The notes: generated by a model from the letters alone, not told the origin. 37,589 nucleotides of DNA from Clostridia bacterium (GCA_030537335.1 JAUNNK010000012.1:1-37589), one strand, 5' to 3'. Counted from the first letter of the stretch, positions 25,576 to 33,245 are shown. Numbers and translations are program-made.

Positions 25576-26751
25576 ATGACTGTAGCCAAGAAGCAAATTC
25601 TGCTGAAAGTGATCTGCCTGGTTCTCGCGCTGGTACTGGCGGCCATCGCCGGCGTCAGCTTCTATGACCAGAGACACTACAAGGAGACCGTCGTGGTTTC
25701 CGATGCGCTGACCGAGGTGCGCTGGCTGAGCGATTACGTTCCCATGCTGAAGGGCACCTACGGCGATACGCCCATCTTTATCTTCGACTCCGGCGTGGAG
25801 GGCGGCTCTGTGCTCTATTGCGGCGGCACCCATCCCTACGAGCCGGCGACCAGCCTGTCCGCCTTCATCCTGATGGAGAACATCCAGGTGGAGAAGGGCA
25901 AGGTCTTCGTCATCCCCCAGTGCAGTTACTCCGCCACCACCCTGGGTGTGCAGGGCAACGCCTATCCGTCCTACTACACCATCGAGACCGAGTGGGGCGA
26001 GCAGAAGTACAAGATCGGCGAGCGCAACACCAACCCGCTGGATCAGTGGCCGGACAACTTCACCTACATCAACTATCCCTCCGGTCAGTCCCAGGCCTAC
26101 AATGACCTGCGCAACCTGAACCGCTGCTACCCGGGCCGTCTGGACGGCACCTTCACCGAGCGCGTGGCCTACGCGATCATGGAGGTCATCCGCACCGAGA
26201 ACATCGACATGTCCATCGACTGCCACGAGGCATCCATCATGTACCCGGTCGTCGGTACCTACGTCGCCCATGACGACGCCATGGACATCGCCATGATGGC
26301 TGCCATGGATCTGTCCGCCACCAGCTTCGACATGAAGATCGAGCAGTCCCCCAAGAGCCTGAAGGGCTTCACCCATCGCGAGTGGGGCGACTACAGCGAC
26401 ACCCTGGCCATCCTGATGGAGACCCCCGAACCCTTCATCGACCGCATCGTCGGCCCCATGACTGTGGATCTGATGATGACCGGTAAGGATCTGTTCCTGT
26501 CCTTCGCGGGCGACAAGGGCCTGACCTACGTCCCGTATACCGCGGAGAACGATCACAGCTGGCCGATGAACGTTCGCGTTGGCCGTCACCTCTCCGGCGC
26601 AGCAAAGGCTGTGTATTACATGAACATGTTCTTCCCGGAGAAGGAAGTCATCGCCACCTGGCCCAGCTATGAAGAGCTTGTGGAGAAGGATTGCGGCGCG
26701 TTCCTGCACGATCCCTCTGCGGCAAACCCGGATCAGGTCTACAAGTTCTGA
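25576..26751 (+). CDS. Membrane-anchored aspartoacylase/succinylglutamate desuccinylase-like zinc hydrolase
   Basis: The protein has 391 residues. An N-terminal membrane helix (about 8-30) anchors the rest outside the membrane. The zinc site of the M14/AstE-AspA fold is visible: H86 and E89 in GGTHPYE, and H217 in SIDCHE. The substrate-binding motif NLNRCYPG is at 180-187 and the likely catalytic E282 in LMETPEP. Related enzymes cut amide bonds of N-acyl amino acids or C-terminal residues of peptides, so here it may trim the product or substrate of the Pgs ligase. The start has GGAGGAGG upstream. It closes the permease module; a hairpin follows. Confidence 0.85.
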   Translation: MTVAKKQILLKVICLVLALVLAAIAGVSFYDQRHYKETVVVSDALTEVRWLSDYVPMLKGTYGDTPIFIFDSGVEGGSVLYCGGTHPYEPATSLSAFILMENIQVEKGKVFVIPQCSYSATTLGVQGNAYPSYYTIETEWGEQKYKIGERNTNPLDQWPDNFTYINYPSGQSQAYNDLRNLNRCYPGRLDGTFTERVAYAIMEVIRTENIDMSIDCHEASIMYPVVGTYVAHDDAMDIAMMAAMDLSATSFDMKIEQSPKSLKGFTHREWGDYSDTLAILMETPEPFIDRIVGPMTVDLMMTGKDLFLSFAGDKGLTYVPYTAENDHSWPMNVRVGRHLSGAAKAVYYMNMFFPEKEVIATWPSYEELVEKDCGAFLHDPSAANPDQVYKF

Positions 26752-26763
26752 TCCACCAAACGT

Positions 26764-26799
26764 GTATAATGGGTCGTTTCGGGGATTCGGCCCATTATA
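26764..26799 (+). terminator. Intercistronic hairpin before the C69 gene
   Basis: TATAATGGG (26765-26773) pairs with CCCATTATA (26791-26799), with three further inner pairs. There is no T-run. It marks a boundary between expression modules. Confidence 0.55.
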
Positions 26800-26829
26800 T
26801 AGAAATTTCATGAGGAGGAAAAGGAAGGT

Positions 26830-28458
26830 ATGAAGACGAAGTTCAGAATTCTTGCTGTTCTTGCAATGGCCCTGGCTCTGGTGCTCTGCGCGAACAGCGC
26901 CCTGGCCTGCACCATCTTTATGGTCGGCAAGGATGCGACGACTGACGGCTCCACCATCTCGACTCACAACGACGACTCCACCGGCGCGGATTTCCGCCTG
27001 TGGATCATCCCGTCCATGGAGGGCGGCGAGGGCGTCACCCGCGATCTGGTCGTTGACTCCCACAACTACGGCGATTTCGGCGACTATCCGAACACCAAGG
27101 ACTACGGCAACGGCTATGCGGTCACCGCGATCGACCAGCCGGAAGACACCTATGCGTACTTCCATTCCCGCTATTCCTTCATCAACGAGAAGGGCGTGTC
27201 CATGGGCGAGGCGACCTTCAGCTGCGATAAGGAATTCTATGAGAGCGAGACCTACGCGAAGATCTACGAAGGCGACGGCCTGATCGACTGCTGGAATGCG
27301 CAGGACATCGCGCTGGAGCGCGCCTCCACTGCACGCGAAGCTGTTGAGATCATGGGCGAGCTGATCGAGACCTACAAGTGGGGCGATCCCGGCGAGACCA
27401 TCAACATCTCCGACGGCGAAGAGTGCTGGGTCTTTGAAGCCTACGGCGGATCCCTGTGGGCCGCTGTGCGCCTGCCGAGCAACTCCTTCTTCGTTGCGGC
27501 CAACCGCGCCCGCATCGCTGACCTCGAGGCTGGCGAGGAGTATCTGTGCTCCGCTGATCTGAAGAGCTTCGCTGTGGAGAACGGCCTGTGGTCCGAGGAC
27601 TCCGGCGAGACCTTCAGCCCCGCGGATCTCTATGCTCCCTATCATGGCGACTACTCCCGCAACCGCGAGTGGCGCGGCTTCTCCCTGGCTGCTCCCTCTC
27701 AGGAGTTCAACATCGACGACTATCGCTATCCGCTGTACATCGTCCCCGATGAGAAGCTGTCTGTGAAGGACATCTTCGACTTCTGCGGCGACTACTATGA
27801 GGGCACCGATCTGGACGCCTCCCTGTACGCGGTTTCCGGCGACTTCGGCAATCCGCTGAACTTCAACAGCCCCGTGCGCACCATCAACATGTACCGCACC
27901 TGCTACGTGATGCTGACCAACGTCAAGGCCTGGCTGCCGGACGAGGTCAAGTGCCTGGTCTGGTACGGCTACGGCGCTCCGGACTCCACCTTCATCACCC
28001 CCCTGTGGCCCACGATGACCGAGATGCCGTCCTACTACGATCATGGCAGCCGCTATGAGGATCTGGATCGCACCTCCGGCTGGTGGATCAACACCCTGGT
28101 GCAGGATACCGCAACCCGCAACTACGACTACGCCATCCAGGTGATCGAGGAGCGCCGCGATGAGCGTGCCGATGCAATCTTCGCTGAGGTTGCCGAGCTG
28201 CAGGACAAGTGGGCAGAGATGATCAACAACGGCCAGACCGAGGAGGCCATTGCCGAGCTGACCACCTACGCCAACGACACCGCCAACGAGTGGTTCGAGA
28301 TCTGGACCAAGCTGAGCGACGAGCTGCTGAGCGACCTGGTCTGGAGCCGTGTGAACGTCGACAACAAGATCAGCGGCGGCAGCTACTCCGAGTGGTATCA
28401 GAACATCATGGACAGCGCTGAGAAGAAGCCCGTCGAGACCGAGGAAGAGGCGGCCTGA
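26830..28458 (+). CDS. Exported C69-family dipeptidase (Ntn hydrolase)
   Basis: The protein has 542 residues. A signal peptide ends at SALA, leaving C27 as the first mature residue in CTIFMVGKDATTDGSTI. This matches the C69 (PepD) family, whose N-terminal cysteine is the nucleophile. Further family segments are STHNDDS and YAYFHSRYSFINEKGVSMGEATF. Such enzymes hydrolyse dipeptides with broad specificity. Here it should act outside the membrane. The C-terminal part (about 430-530) is helical and acidic, ending in a Glu-rich tail. GAGGAGGAAAAGG lies upstream of the ATG. It may cut fragments released by the neighbouring hydrolase; that is an inference. Confidence 0.88.
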   Translation: MKTKFRILAVLAMALALVLCANSALACTIFMVGKDATTDGSTISTHNDDSTGADFRLWIIPSMEGGEGVTRDLVVDSHNYGDFGDYPNTKDYGNGYAVTAIDQPEDTYAYFHSRYSFINEKGVSMGEATFSCDKEFYESETYAKIYEGDGLIDCWNAQDIALERASTAREAVEIMGELIETYKWGDPGETINISDGEECWVFEAYGGSLWAAVRLPSNSFFVAANRARIADLEAGEEYLCSADLKSFAVENGLWSEDSGETFSPADLYAPYHGDYSRNREWRGFSLAAPSQEFNIDDYRYPLYIVPDEKLSVKDIFDFCGDYYEGTDLDASLYAVSGDFGNPLNFNSPVRTINMYRTCYVMLTNVKAWLPDEVKCLVWYGYGAPDSTFITPLWPTMTEMPSYYDHGSRYEDLDRTSGWWINTLVQDTATRNYDYAIQVIEERRDERADAIFAEVAELQDKWAEMINNGQTEEAIAELTTYANDTANEWFEIWTKLSDELLSDLVWSRVNVDNKISGGSYSEWYQNIMDSAEKKPVETEEEAA

Positions 28459-28498
28459 TTCTAAGGGAAACTGTTCCATCAATTCCATAAACTGAACC

Positions 28499-28528
28499 GG
28501 GTTTCCGGGGGTTCGCCTCCGGAAACCC
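28499..28528 (+). terminator. Intercistronic hairpin before pgsB
   Basis: A 13-bp stem with one wobble (28499-28511 with 28516-28528) and a TTCG loop. It is very stable but lacks a T-run, and it sits 14 nt before pgsB, close enough to affect translation start. Confidence 0.65.
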
Positions 28529-28542
28529 ATTCGTATGAGCGT

Positions 28543-29703
28543 ATGAATTACAGTGCAGTAAACCTCATTCTGGCCGGTACCGCGATCCTGCTGCTGGCGG
28601 GCGTCGTGGAGAAGAGGCGTCACCGAAGGAACCTGAAGGCGATACCGATCCGCATCATGGTCAACGGAACGCGGGGCAAGACCAGCGTGACGCGGCTCAT
28701 TGCTGCCGTTTTGCGCGAGGCGGGCATTCGCACCTGGGCCAAGACCACCGGCACCCAGGCGGCGTGGATCCTGCCCGACGGCAGCGAGATGGAGTACCGC
28801 AAGAACCGTCCGGTGAACATCCGCGAGCAGATTCCCTTCATCCGCCGCGCGTGCAGCGACAAGGCAGGCGCGGTGGTCGTGGAGTGCATGGCCCTGCATC
28901 CGGAGAGCCAGCGCATGATGGCGGAGGAGTTCGTTCGCCCGACCATCGAGGTGTTCACCAACGCTCGCGTGGACCACGTGACGGAGATCGGCGCGACGGA
29001 GCAGGAGACGGTGGACACGCTGGCGCTGTCCATCCACGGGGATGCGACGGTGGTTGCGAACGACGCGCGCTTCGGCGCCTACACCGCCCAACTCGTGGAT
29101 CCTTCGGGGATCGAGGTGGACGATTCCTACGTGGAATCCTTCGCCTTCCCGATGTTTGCCGACAACGTGCGCCAGGCGCTGTGCGTGGCGGAGCTGCTGG
29201 GCATCGACCGGGAGACGGCGCTGCGGGGTATGCGGAAGGCCCGGCCGGACGTGGGCATGTGCGGCCCCTTCGAGGTGGGGAAGTGCCTCATCATCAACGG
29301 CTTCGCGGCCAACGATCTGGATTCTTCGCGGGCGCTGTTTGAAAAGACTGTGCGGGAGCGGGGACTTGCGGGACAGCCTGTGTGGGTGCTGTTCAACAAC
29401 CGCGGCGACCGCGAGTTTCGCCTGAGCGAGTTCGCGCCGCTGGTTCGGGAGCTCTCAGAGCGCGGGGCACAGCTGCGGGTCATCGGCGAAAACGAGCGCA
29501 AGGTCGCGCGCTACTTCGCGAAAAAGACCGGCGTGGCAGCGCAGAAGCTGGACGAAGCGCCGCTTGCGTGGCTGGAGAAGCTGGGCGCGTCGCTCTGCGT
29601 CGTGTTGTGCATCGGCAACATCCGCGGCGTGGGCCGCGAGCTGATCGAGGCGCTGGAGGGACGCAGGCAGTCCGAGCTGAACCAAAGGGAGCAGGGGAGG
29701 TAA
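28543..29703 (+). CDS. pgsB: PgsB/CapB poly-gamma-glutamate synthase ligase subunit
   Basis: The 386-residue protein has an N-terminal membrane helix (about 5-22) followed by a Mur-ligase-like ATP domain. The P-loop is in VNGTRGKTS (42-48), with the PgsB pattern of R-I-M-V-N-G-T-R-G-K-[ST]-S-V-T-R-L-I. A second conserved block is VVECMALHPE. PgsB proteins use ATP to form amide bonds between glutamates. The C-terminal part holds VWVLFNNRGDREFR and a late glycine-rich segment GNIRGVGRELI. The ATG has only a weak ribosome binding site and lies just after a stable hairpin, so translation may be restricted. It begins the pgsB-pgsC-pgsW block. The true monomer is not shown by sequence. Confidence 0.93.
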   Translation: MNYSAVNLILAGTAILLLAGVVEKRRHRRNLKAIPIRIMVNGTRGKTSVTRLIAAVLREAGIRTWAKTTGTQAAWILPDGSEMEYRKNRPVNIREQIPFIRRACSDKAGAVVVECMALHPESQRMMAEEFVRPTIEVFTNARVDHVTEIGATEQETVDTLALSIHGDATVVANDARFGAYTAQLVDPSGIEVDDSYVESFAFPMFADNVRQALCVAELLGIDRETALRGMRKARPDVGMCGPFEVGKCLIINGFAANDLDSSRALFEKTVRERGLAGQPVWVLFNNRGDREFRLSEFAPLVRELSERGAQLRVIGENERKVARYFAKKTGVAAQKLDEAPLAWLEKLGASLCVVLCIGNIRGVGRELIEALEGRRQSELNQREQGR

Positions 29704-29709
29704 CGAACT

Positions 29710-30144
29710 ATGTTGCAGCAAGCCATCGGTTTGAGCATACTTCTAGGCTTTCTGTCCACGGAGCTGCTGGGGCTGTTCACGGGCGGCCTGGTCTCCGCGG
29801 GCTATCTGGCCTTCTTCATGGAGCAGCCCTATCGCATCCTGTCCACCATCGTGCTGTCGCTGGTGGTCTACGGCCTGACGAAGCTGATTGGCAGGGCGGT
29901 GATCCTATACGGCCGCCGGCGCTTCATGCTAACGGTGCTGCTGGGCATCCTGCTGGGCTGGCTGTACGAGAAGCAGGCCTACTACTTCAGCGGGGTCTCC
30001 CAGGATCTGCGCATCATCGGCTACATGATCCCGGGCCTGCTGGCCAACGACATGTGCAAGCAGGGCGTCTGGCGCACGGTGCTGATGGTGCTGGTGATCG
30101 CGCTGCTGATTCGCCTGATTCTGACGGTGGGGATGTATCTATGA
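29710..30144 (+). CDS. pgsC: PgsC/CapC poly-gamma-glutamate synthase membrane subunit
   Basis: The 144-residue membrane protein matches PgsC in length and pattern, with about four helices and the family signature ELLGLFTGGLVSAGYLAFF near the N-terminus, and later YMIPGLLANDMCKQGVWRT. It partners PgsB at the membrane. The gene starts 6 nt after pgsB with GGGAGG upstream, and its stop overlaps the start of pgsW (ATGA). Confidence 0.93.
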   Translation: MLQQAIGLSILLGFLSTELLGLFTGGLVSAGYLAFFMEQPYRILSTIVLSLVVYGLTKLIGRAVILYGRRRFMLTVLLGILLGWLYEKQAYYFSGVSQDLRIIGYMIPGLLANDMCKQGVWRTVLMVLVIALLIRLILTVGMYL

Positions 30145-31232
30145 AGAAGCTGCGTTTCAAGGCGAAGATTCGCTGGCAGTATCTGCTGCTGGCGCTGCTG
30201 ATTGGGGCATCCGGCTTTGCGGCCACCTGGCTGACCCGCCAGCAGGAGTTGACGGCCTATGCGGACGTGCAGCGCGCAGCGGCGGAGCGCATGCAGCGGG
30301 GCGAGGCGGTGCTGCTGGACGTGGTTCTTCAGGAGGACATCGCCATCGAGGACATCGATCTGAACCAGACCGGCCTGATCGGCCCGGAGTGGACACCGCT
30401 GACCACCACGCCCGGCATTGAGGAAGCCAAGCGAACGGCGCTGGATCCCAACTTCGCGGCGCTGCTGGTGCGCTACTTCAAGGAGGCGGGCCTCAAGGCA
30501 GGGGATCGGGTTGCTGTGGGCACCAGCGGTTCGTTCCCGGGACTGCTGATGGCCACGCTGTGCGCCGCCACTGAACTGGAGCTGGACGTGGACGTGATCG
30601 CGTCCTTTGGCTCGTCCATGTACGGCGCGACGCGGCTGGAGCTCAACATCTGCCGCATCCTGCGCATCCTGCGCGAGAACGACGTGATCGACTATGAACT
30701 GCTGGCGGTCTCGCCCGGCGGCAACAACGACTACGGCGAGAGCGCGCTCTGGCCGGACTCCCGCGACACCATCGCCGCGCTGGCTGCGGAGGAGGGCGTG
30801 GAGTACATCGATTACAACGACATCGAGAAGAGCATCGCCCGCCGGCTGGAGCTCTTCGGCGAGGACGTCGATTGCTTTGTGAACGTGGGCGGCGCGAGCG
30901 CGAACAGCGGCACCAGTGCCTACACCCTGGATTTCCCCAACGGACTGGTCACTGATCCGCCCCGCATTCCCACCACCGCCAACCGCGGCCTGATGTACGA
31001 GTATGCGGCGCGGGGAATTCCGGTCATCAATATGCTCAACGTGCGCCAGATGGCCGCAGACAACGGCCTGCCCTACGATCCAGTGCCGCTGACCCAGCCC
31101 GGTGAGGGCGGCGTGTATTACCACATCGTCTATCCCGTCTGGATCGCCGCGCTGGCTGGCGCGCTGATGCTGGCGGTGCTGGTGCTCGGCAGGCTGCGCT
31201 GGGCGAAGGAACAGCGCGCGGCGGAGCGATGA
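30141..31232 (+). CDS. pgsW: Poly-gamma-glutamate system protein, PgsW family
   Basis: The 363-residue protein has a membrane helix near each end (about 14-30 and 335-355), so the central domain lies on one side of the membrane, probably outside. The central part resembles a Rossmann-like domain: AGDRVAVGTSGSFPGLLMATLCAATEL, VIASFGSSMYGATR, LLAVSPGGNNDYGESAL and FVNVGGASANSG. The family is known only from loci with PgsB and PgsC, and its activity is not established. The gene replaces pgsA/capA, which is absent here. Its start overlaps the pgsC stop, implying coupled translation. A strong terminator ends the locus. Confidence 0.88.
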   Translation: MKKLRFKAKIRWQYLLLALLIGASGFAATWLTRQQELTAYADVQRAAAERMQRGEAVLLDVVLQEDIAIEDIDLNQTGLIGPEWTPLTTTPGIEEAKRTALDPNFAALLVRYFKEAGLKAGDRVAVGTSGSFPGLLMATLCAATELELDVDVIASFGSSMYGATRLELNICRILRILRENDVIDYELLAVSPGGNNDYGESALWPDSRDTIAALAAEEGVEYIDYNDIEKSIARRLELFGEDVDCFVNVGGASANSGTSAYTLDFPNGLVTDPPRIPTTANRGLMYEYAARGIPVINMLNVRQMAADNGLPYDPVPLTQPGEGGVYYHIVYPVWIAALAGALMLAVLVLGRLRWAKEQRAAER

Positions 31233-31243
31233 ACCAAAAGATG

Positions 31244-31283
31244 AAAGAGCGACTGCATTCTATTTGGAACACAGTCGCTCTTT
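31244..31283. terminator. Bidirectional terminator between pgsW and thiM
   Basis: A perfect 12-bp stem AAAGAGCGACTG / CAGTCGCTCTTT (31244-31255 with 31272-31283) has a 16-nt loop. Its ends supply T on both strands, and it lies between convergent genes. Confidence 0.85.
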
Positions 31284-31306
31284 GATTGGTTATAATAGGA
31301 AAAAAA

Positions 31307-32071
31307 TCAGCGCAGCAAGGACGCCGCGTCGATCAGCGCCATGTGGTACGTGCCCATGCCGGAACCTGCGCTGCGGGCTTCCGCCTGCTCGGAACAGCGC
31401 TTCCAGAACGTGGAGGCCGCCGCAGCGGCACGCAGGGGATCGTCGGACACGGCCAGAAAGGCTCCGCACAGCGCGGAGAGCATGCAGCCGCTGCCGGTGA
31501 CGGCGGTGATGTGCGGGCTTCCGCCGGGAATGCGCAGAACCTCGCTTCCGTCGGTGGCCACGTCCGTGGCGCTGGAGAGCAGCACAGTGCAGCCGAGCTT
31601 GCGGGAAAGCTCCACGGCGCAGCGCTCGGTGTCCTCCATGTTGGAGATGGCGGCGCTGTCTACGCCGCGCTCCTGTCCGCGCAGCCCCAGCAGTGAGCGG
31701 GCCTCGCTTAGGTTCACGCGCACCAGATCCGGCACAAAGGCGGTAAGCAGCCGCTGCACATGCGTCAATCGCCAGCTGCTCGCGCCCACGCCCACCGGAT
31801 CGAGAATCACGGGACTGTGCAGGCGGTTGGCGTGTACGCCGCAGATTTCGCAGGCGGCAAAGCGCGCTTCATCGGGGGTTCCGATGTTGAGTACCGTCGC
31901 GGAGGAGATGGCGGTGATCTCATCCATCTCCTCCGGCGCCTGGGCCATCATCGGACTTGCGCCGATGGCCAGCAGCAGGTTGGCGCAGTCGTTTGCGGTG
32001 ACGATGTTGGAGATGCAGTGCACAAGCGGCTTCCGGCTGCGAATCTCCTCCAGAATTGCGTGAAAGGGCAT
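31307..32071 (-). CDS. thiM: Hydroxyethylthiazole kinase
   Basis: The 254-residue enzyme phosphorylates hydroxyethylthiazole to salvage it into thiamine. Family motifs are PLVHCISNIVTANDCANLLLAIGASPMMA near the N-terminus, the substrate-loop segment VILDPVGVGAS, and GGSPHITAVTGSGCMLSAL with the catalytic cysteine in the anion-hole GSGC. The length is normal. It starts 1 nt after the thiW stop, with GGAGAG in the end of thiW, so the two are coupled. With ThiW importing the thiazole, the pair forms a salvage unit controlled by the TPP riboswitch upstream. The partner thiE and thiD are not in the window. Confidence 0.96.
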   Translation of the reverse strand: MPFHAILEEIRSRKPLVHCISNIVTANDCANLLLAIGASPMMAQAPEEMDEITAISSATVLNIGTPDEARFAACEICGVHANRLHSPVILDPVGVGASSWRLTHVQRLLTAFVPDLVRVNLSEARSLLGLRGQERGVDSAAISNMEDTERCAVELSRKLGCTVLLSSATDVATDGSEVLRIPGGSPHITAVTGSGCMLSALCGAFLAVSDDPLRAAAAASTFWKRCSEQAEARSAGSGMGTYHMALIDAASLLR

Positions 32072-32072
32072 C

Positions 32073-32591
32073 TTATCTCTCCAGGGTGGCGCACATGCGG
32101 TCGAGCGCGCCGGCCTTCTTCAGGGCGTAGATCAACACGCCGGCCAGGATGGAGCCTGCAACGGTGGAGATCAGGAAGGGCACGATGTAGGCGTAAAAGG
32201 CGATGTCGCTGGCGCTCTTGCCCATCAGCAGGATGGCCACCGGATAGGCGCACAGGCCGCCCAGCACGCCGGTGCCGAAGACCTCGCCGATCAGGGTCGC
32301 GGGCAGGTTCTTGGTCTTGTAGTAGATCAGGCCGCAGAGCAGCGCGCCCAGCATGCTGCCCGGGAAGGCCATCAGGCTGCCCAAACCCAGCAGGTTGCGG
32401 ATCAGGCTGGCGACGAAGGCCGCGCCAAAGCCATACCAGGGGCCCAGCAGCACCGCGCAGAGCACGTTGACCATGTGCTGCACCGGCGCGCACTTGCTGC
32501 CAGCGACTGGGAAGGAAAACATGCTGCCCACCACGGCGATGGCGCACAGCAGGGCGGCGAGGGTCATCTTGCGGACGTTCATTTTCTTCAT
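32073..32591 (-). CDS. thiW: ThiW, thiazole-specific ECF substrate-binding (S) component
   Basis: The 172-residue membrane protein has about five helices and the ThiW signature G-S-M-F-S-F-P-V-A-G-S-K-C-A-P-V-Q-H-M, followed by LGPWYGFGAAFVASLIRNLLGLGSLMAFPGSM. It captures hydroxyethylthiazole for energy-coupling-factor transport and needs EcfA/EcfT modules encoded elsewhere. GAAGGAGAG lies 7 nt before the ATG at 32591. It is the first gene after the TPP riboswitch and an extra leader of about 310 nt. The thiM gene follows directly. Confidence 0.95.
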   Translation of the reverse strand: MKKMNVRKMTLAALLCAIAVVGSMFSFPVAGSKCAPVQHMVNVLCAVLLGPWYGFGAAFVASLIRNLLGLGSLMAFPGSMLGALLCGLIYYKTKNLPATLIGEVFGTGVLGGLCAYPVAILLMGKSASDIAFYAYIVPFLISTVAGSILAGVLIYALKKAGALDRMCATLER

Positions 32592-32905
32592 AATCAATCT
32601 CTCCTTCGTGAATGGTTGGTGCGGGGGAAAGCGCAGTTGCCTGGCAGCGCCTTTCCTCCATGCGGACATGGGCAGGCTTACGCCTGCTGGAAAAGTCGGT
32701 CGAAGCTTGCTGGCTTCCTCTCACGCCGGAACACGGCTTCCCATCGCTGCTGCGGCTTCGGATGCAGGACGCTCCTCCTCCATCCGCGCCCGGGACCATT
32801 CGGGCTGCCTCCTTTGCACTCCTTTCAGAAGAGATTGAATCCGGGCGCTCCGGGAGCCAAAATGTGCATGACCGTACATTTTTTCTTCCGAAATTCTCCG
32901 CCAGG
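32592..32905 (-). other. Unexplained structured leader between the TPP riboswitch terminator and thiW
   Basis: Read on the - strand, this stretch has a GCAGGC-GTAA-GCCTGC hairpin (32672-32687), a stem joining GGAAAGGCGC with GCGCTTTCC close to thiW, and a block (about 32650-32745) that repeats the 5' half of a TPP aptamer: a GCCG/CGGC stem, GTGAGAGGAAGC, then GCTTCGACC. The ACCTGAT and TAATGCCA parts of a real aptamer are missing. A 56-codon open frame from the ATG at about 32877 has no good ribosome binding site and is probably not a gene. It may be a decayed or variant second riboswitch. Confidence 0.4.
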
Positions 32906-32940
32906 ATAGAAAAACAGAAGGCTCCGTGTCGGAGCCTTCT
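32906..32940 (-). terminator. Terminator of the TPP riboswitch
   Basis: On the - strand AGAAGGCTCCG / CGGAGCCTTCT forms an 11-bp stem with a 3-nt loop and a GTTTTTCT tail. It is the expression platform, 24 nt after the aptamer. Confidence 0.92.
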
Positions 32941-32964
32941 CACAAAAATACATGCTTTTGCAAT

Positions 32965-33049
32965 GAAAACTCCCTACGGTGGCATTGTCCACATCAGGTG
33001 GAGGGTCGAAGCAGATGCTTCCTCTCAGCCAATTGGCTCCCCTGTTTCT
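32965..33049 (-). promoter_or_regulatory. TPP riboswitch (THI element)
   Basis: On the - strand all conserved aptamer parts occur in order: AGGGGAGCC, GGCTGAGA, an optional P3a hairpin (GGAAGC..GCTTC), ACCCT, ACCTGAT, ACAATGCCA and CGTAGGGA. A closing P1 pairs GAAAC with GTTTTC. With thiamine pyrophosphate bound it should favour the following terminator and turn off thiW-thiM. Confidence 0.96.
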
Positions 33050-33056
33050 CGCTTGG

Positions 33057-33085
33057 ATTATAGCGCGATCGGCGGGCTTTGTCAA
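33057..33085 (-). promoter_or_regulatory. Consensus promoter of the thi operon
   Basis: TTGACA (33080-33085), 17 bp, TATAAT (33057-33062) on the - strand. This is a perfect consensus, so control should rest mainly on the riboswitch. Confidence 0.93.
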
Positions 33086-33161
33086 TGGCGGCAATTCGTT
33101 TTTGACAAAAGTACGCCTGAAATTCATCAATAATTCACATTAGTATGTCAAAATATGAAGG

Positions 33162-33245
33162 TATAATCGCTGGAAATATGGTGCAAATCCTCGCCACAAT
33201 TGTTAAATTGTGGATCAAGGTACTGGAATTGCCAACATTTCCAGC
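33162..33245 (+). other. Nested inverted repeats after a promoter-like -10 element
   Basis: TATAAT (33162-33167, with a weak TTAGTA 17 bp upstream) is followed by GCTGGAAAT (33169-33177) that pairs with ATTTCCAGC (33237-33245). Inside lies a perfect palindrome, CCACAATT-GTTA-AATTGTGG (33194-33213). The 77-nt unit could be a small structured RNA or an operator. No known riboswitch was recognised. Confidence 0.45.

Noticed and set aside
26765..26770. TATAAT before the C69 gene as a promoter
   Set aside because: It has no acceptable -35 element at 16-18 bp and forms one arm of an inverted repeat, so a hairpin explains it better.
25513..29091. A very long open frame on the - strand opposite the permease-hydrolase-C69 genes
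   Set aside because: It is a shadow of high-GC codon use in the + strand genes, all of which have clear families, ribosome binding sites and signal peptides.
32709..32879. A 56-codon frame in the thiW leader on the - strand
   Set aside because: Its ribosome binding site is poor and it overlaps the structured block; it shows no recognisable protein pattern.
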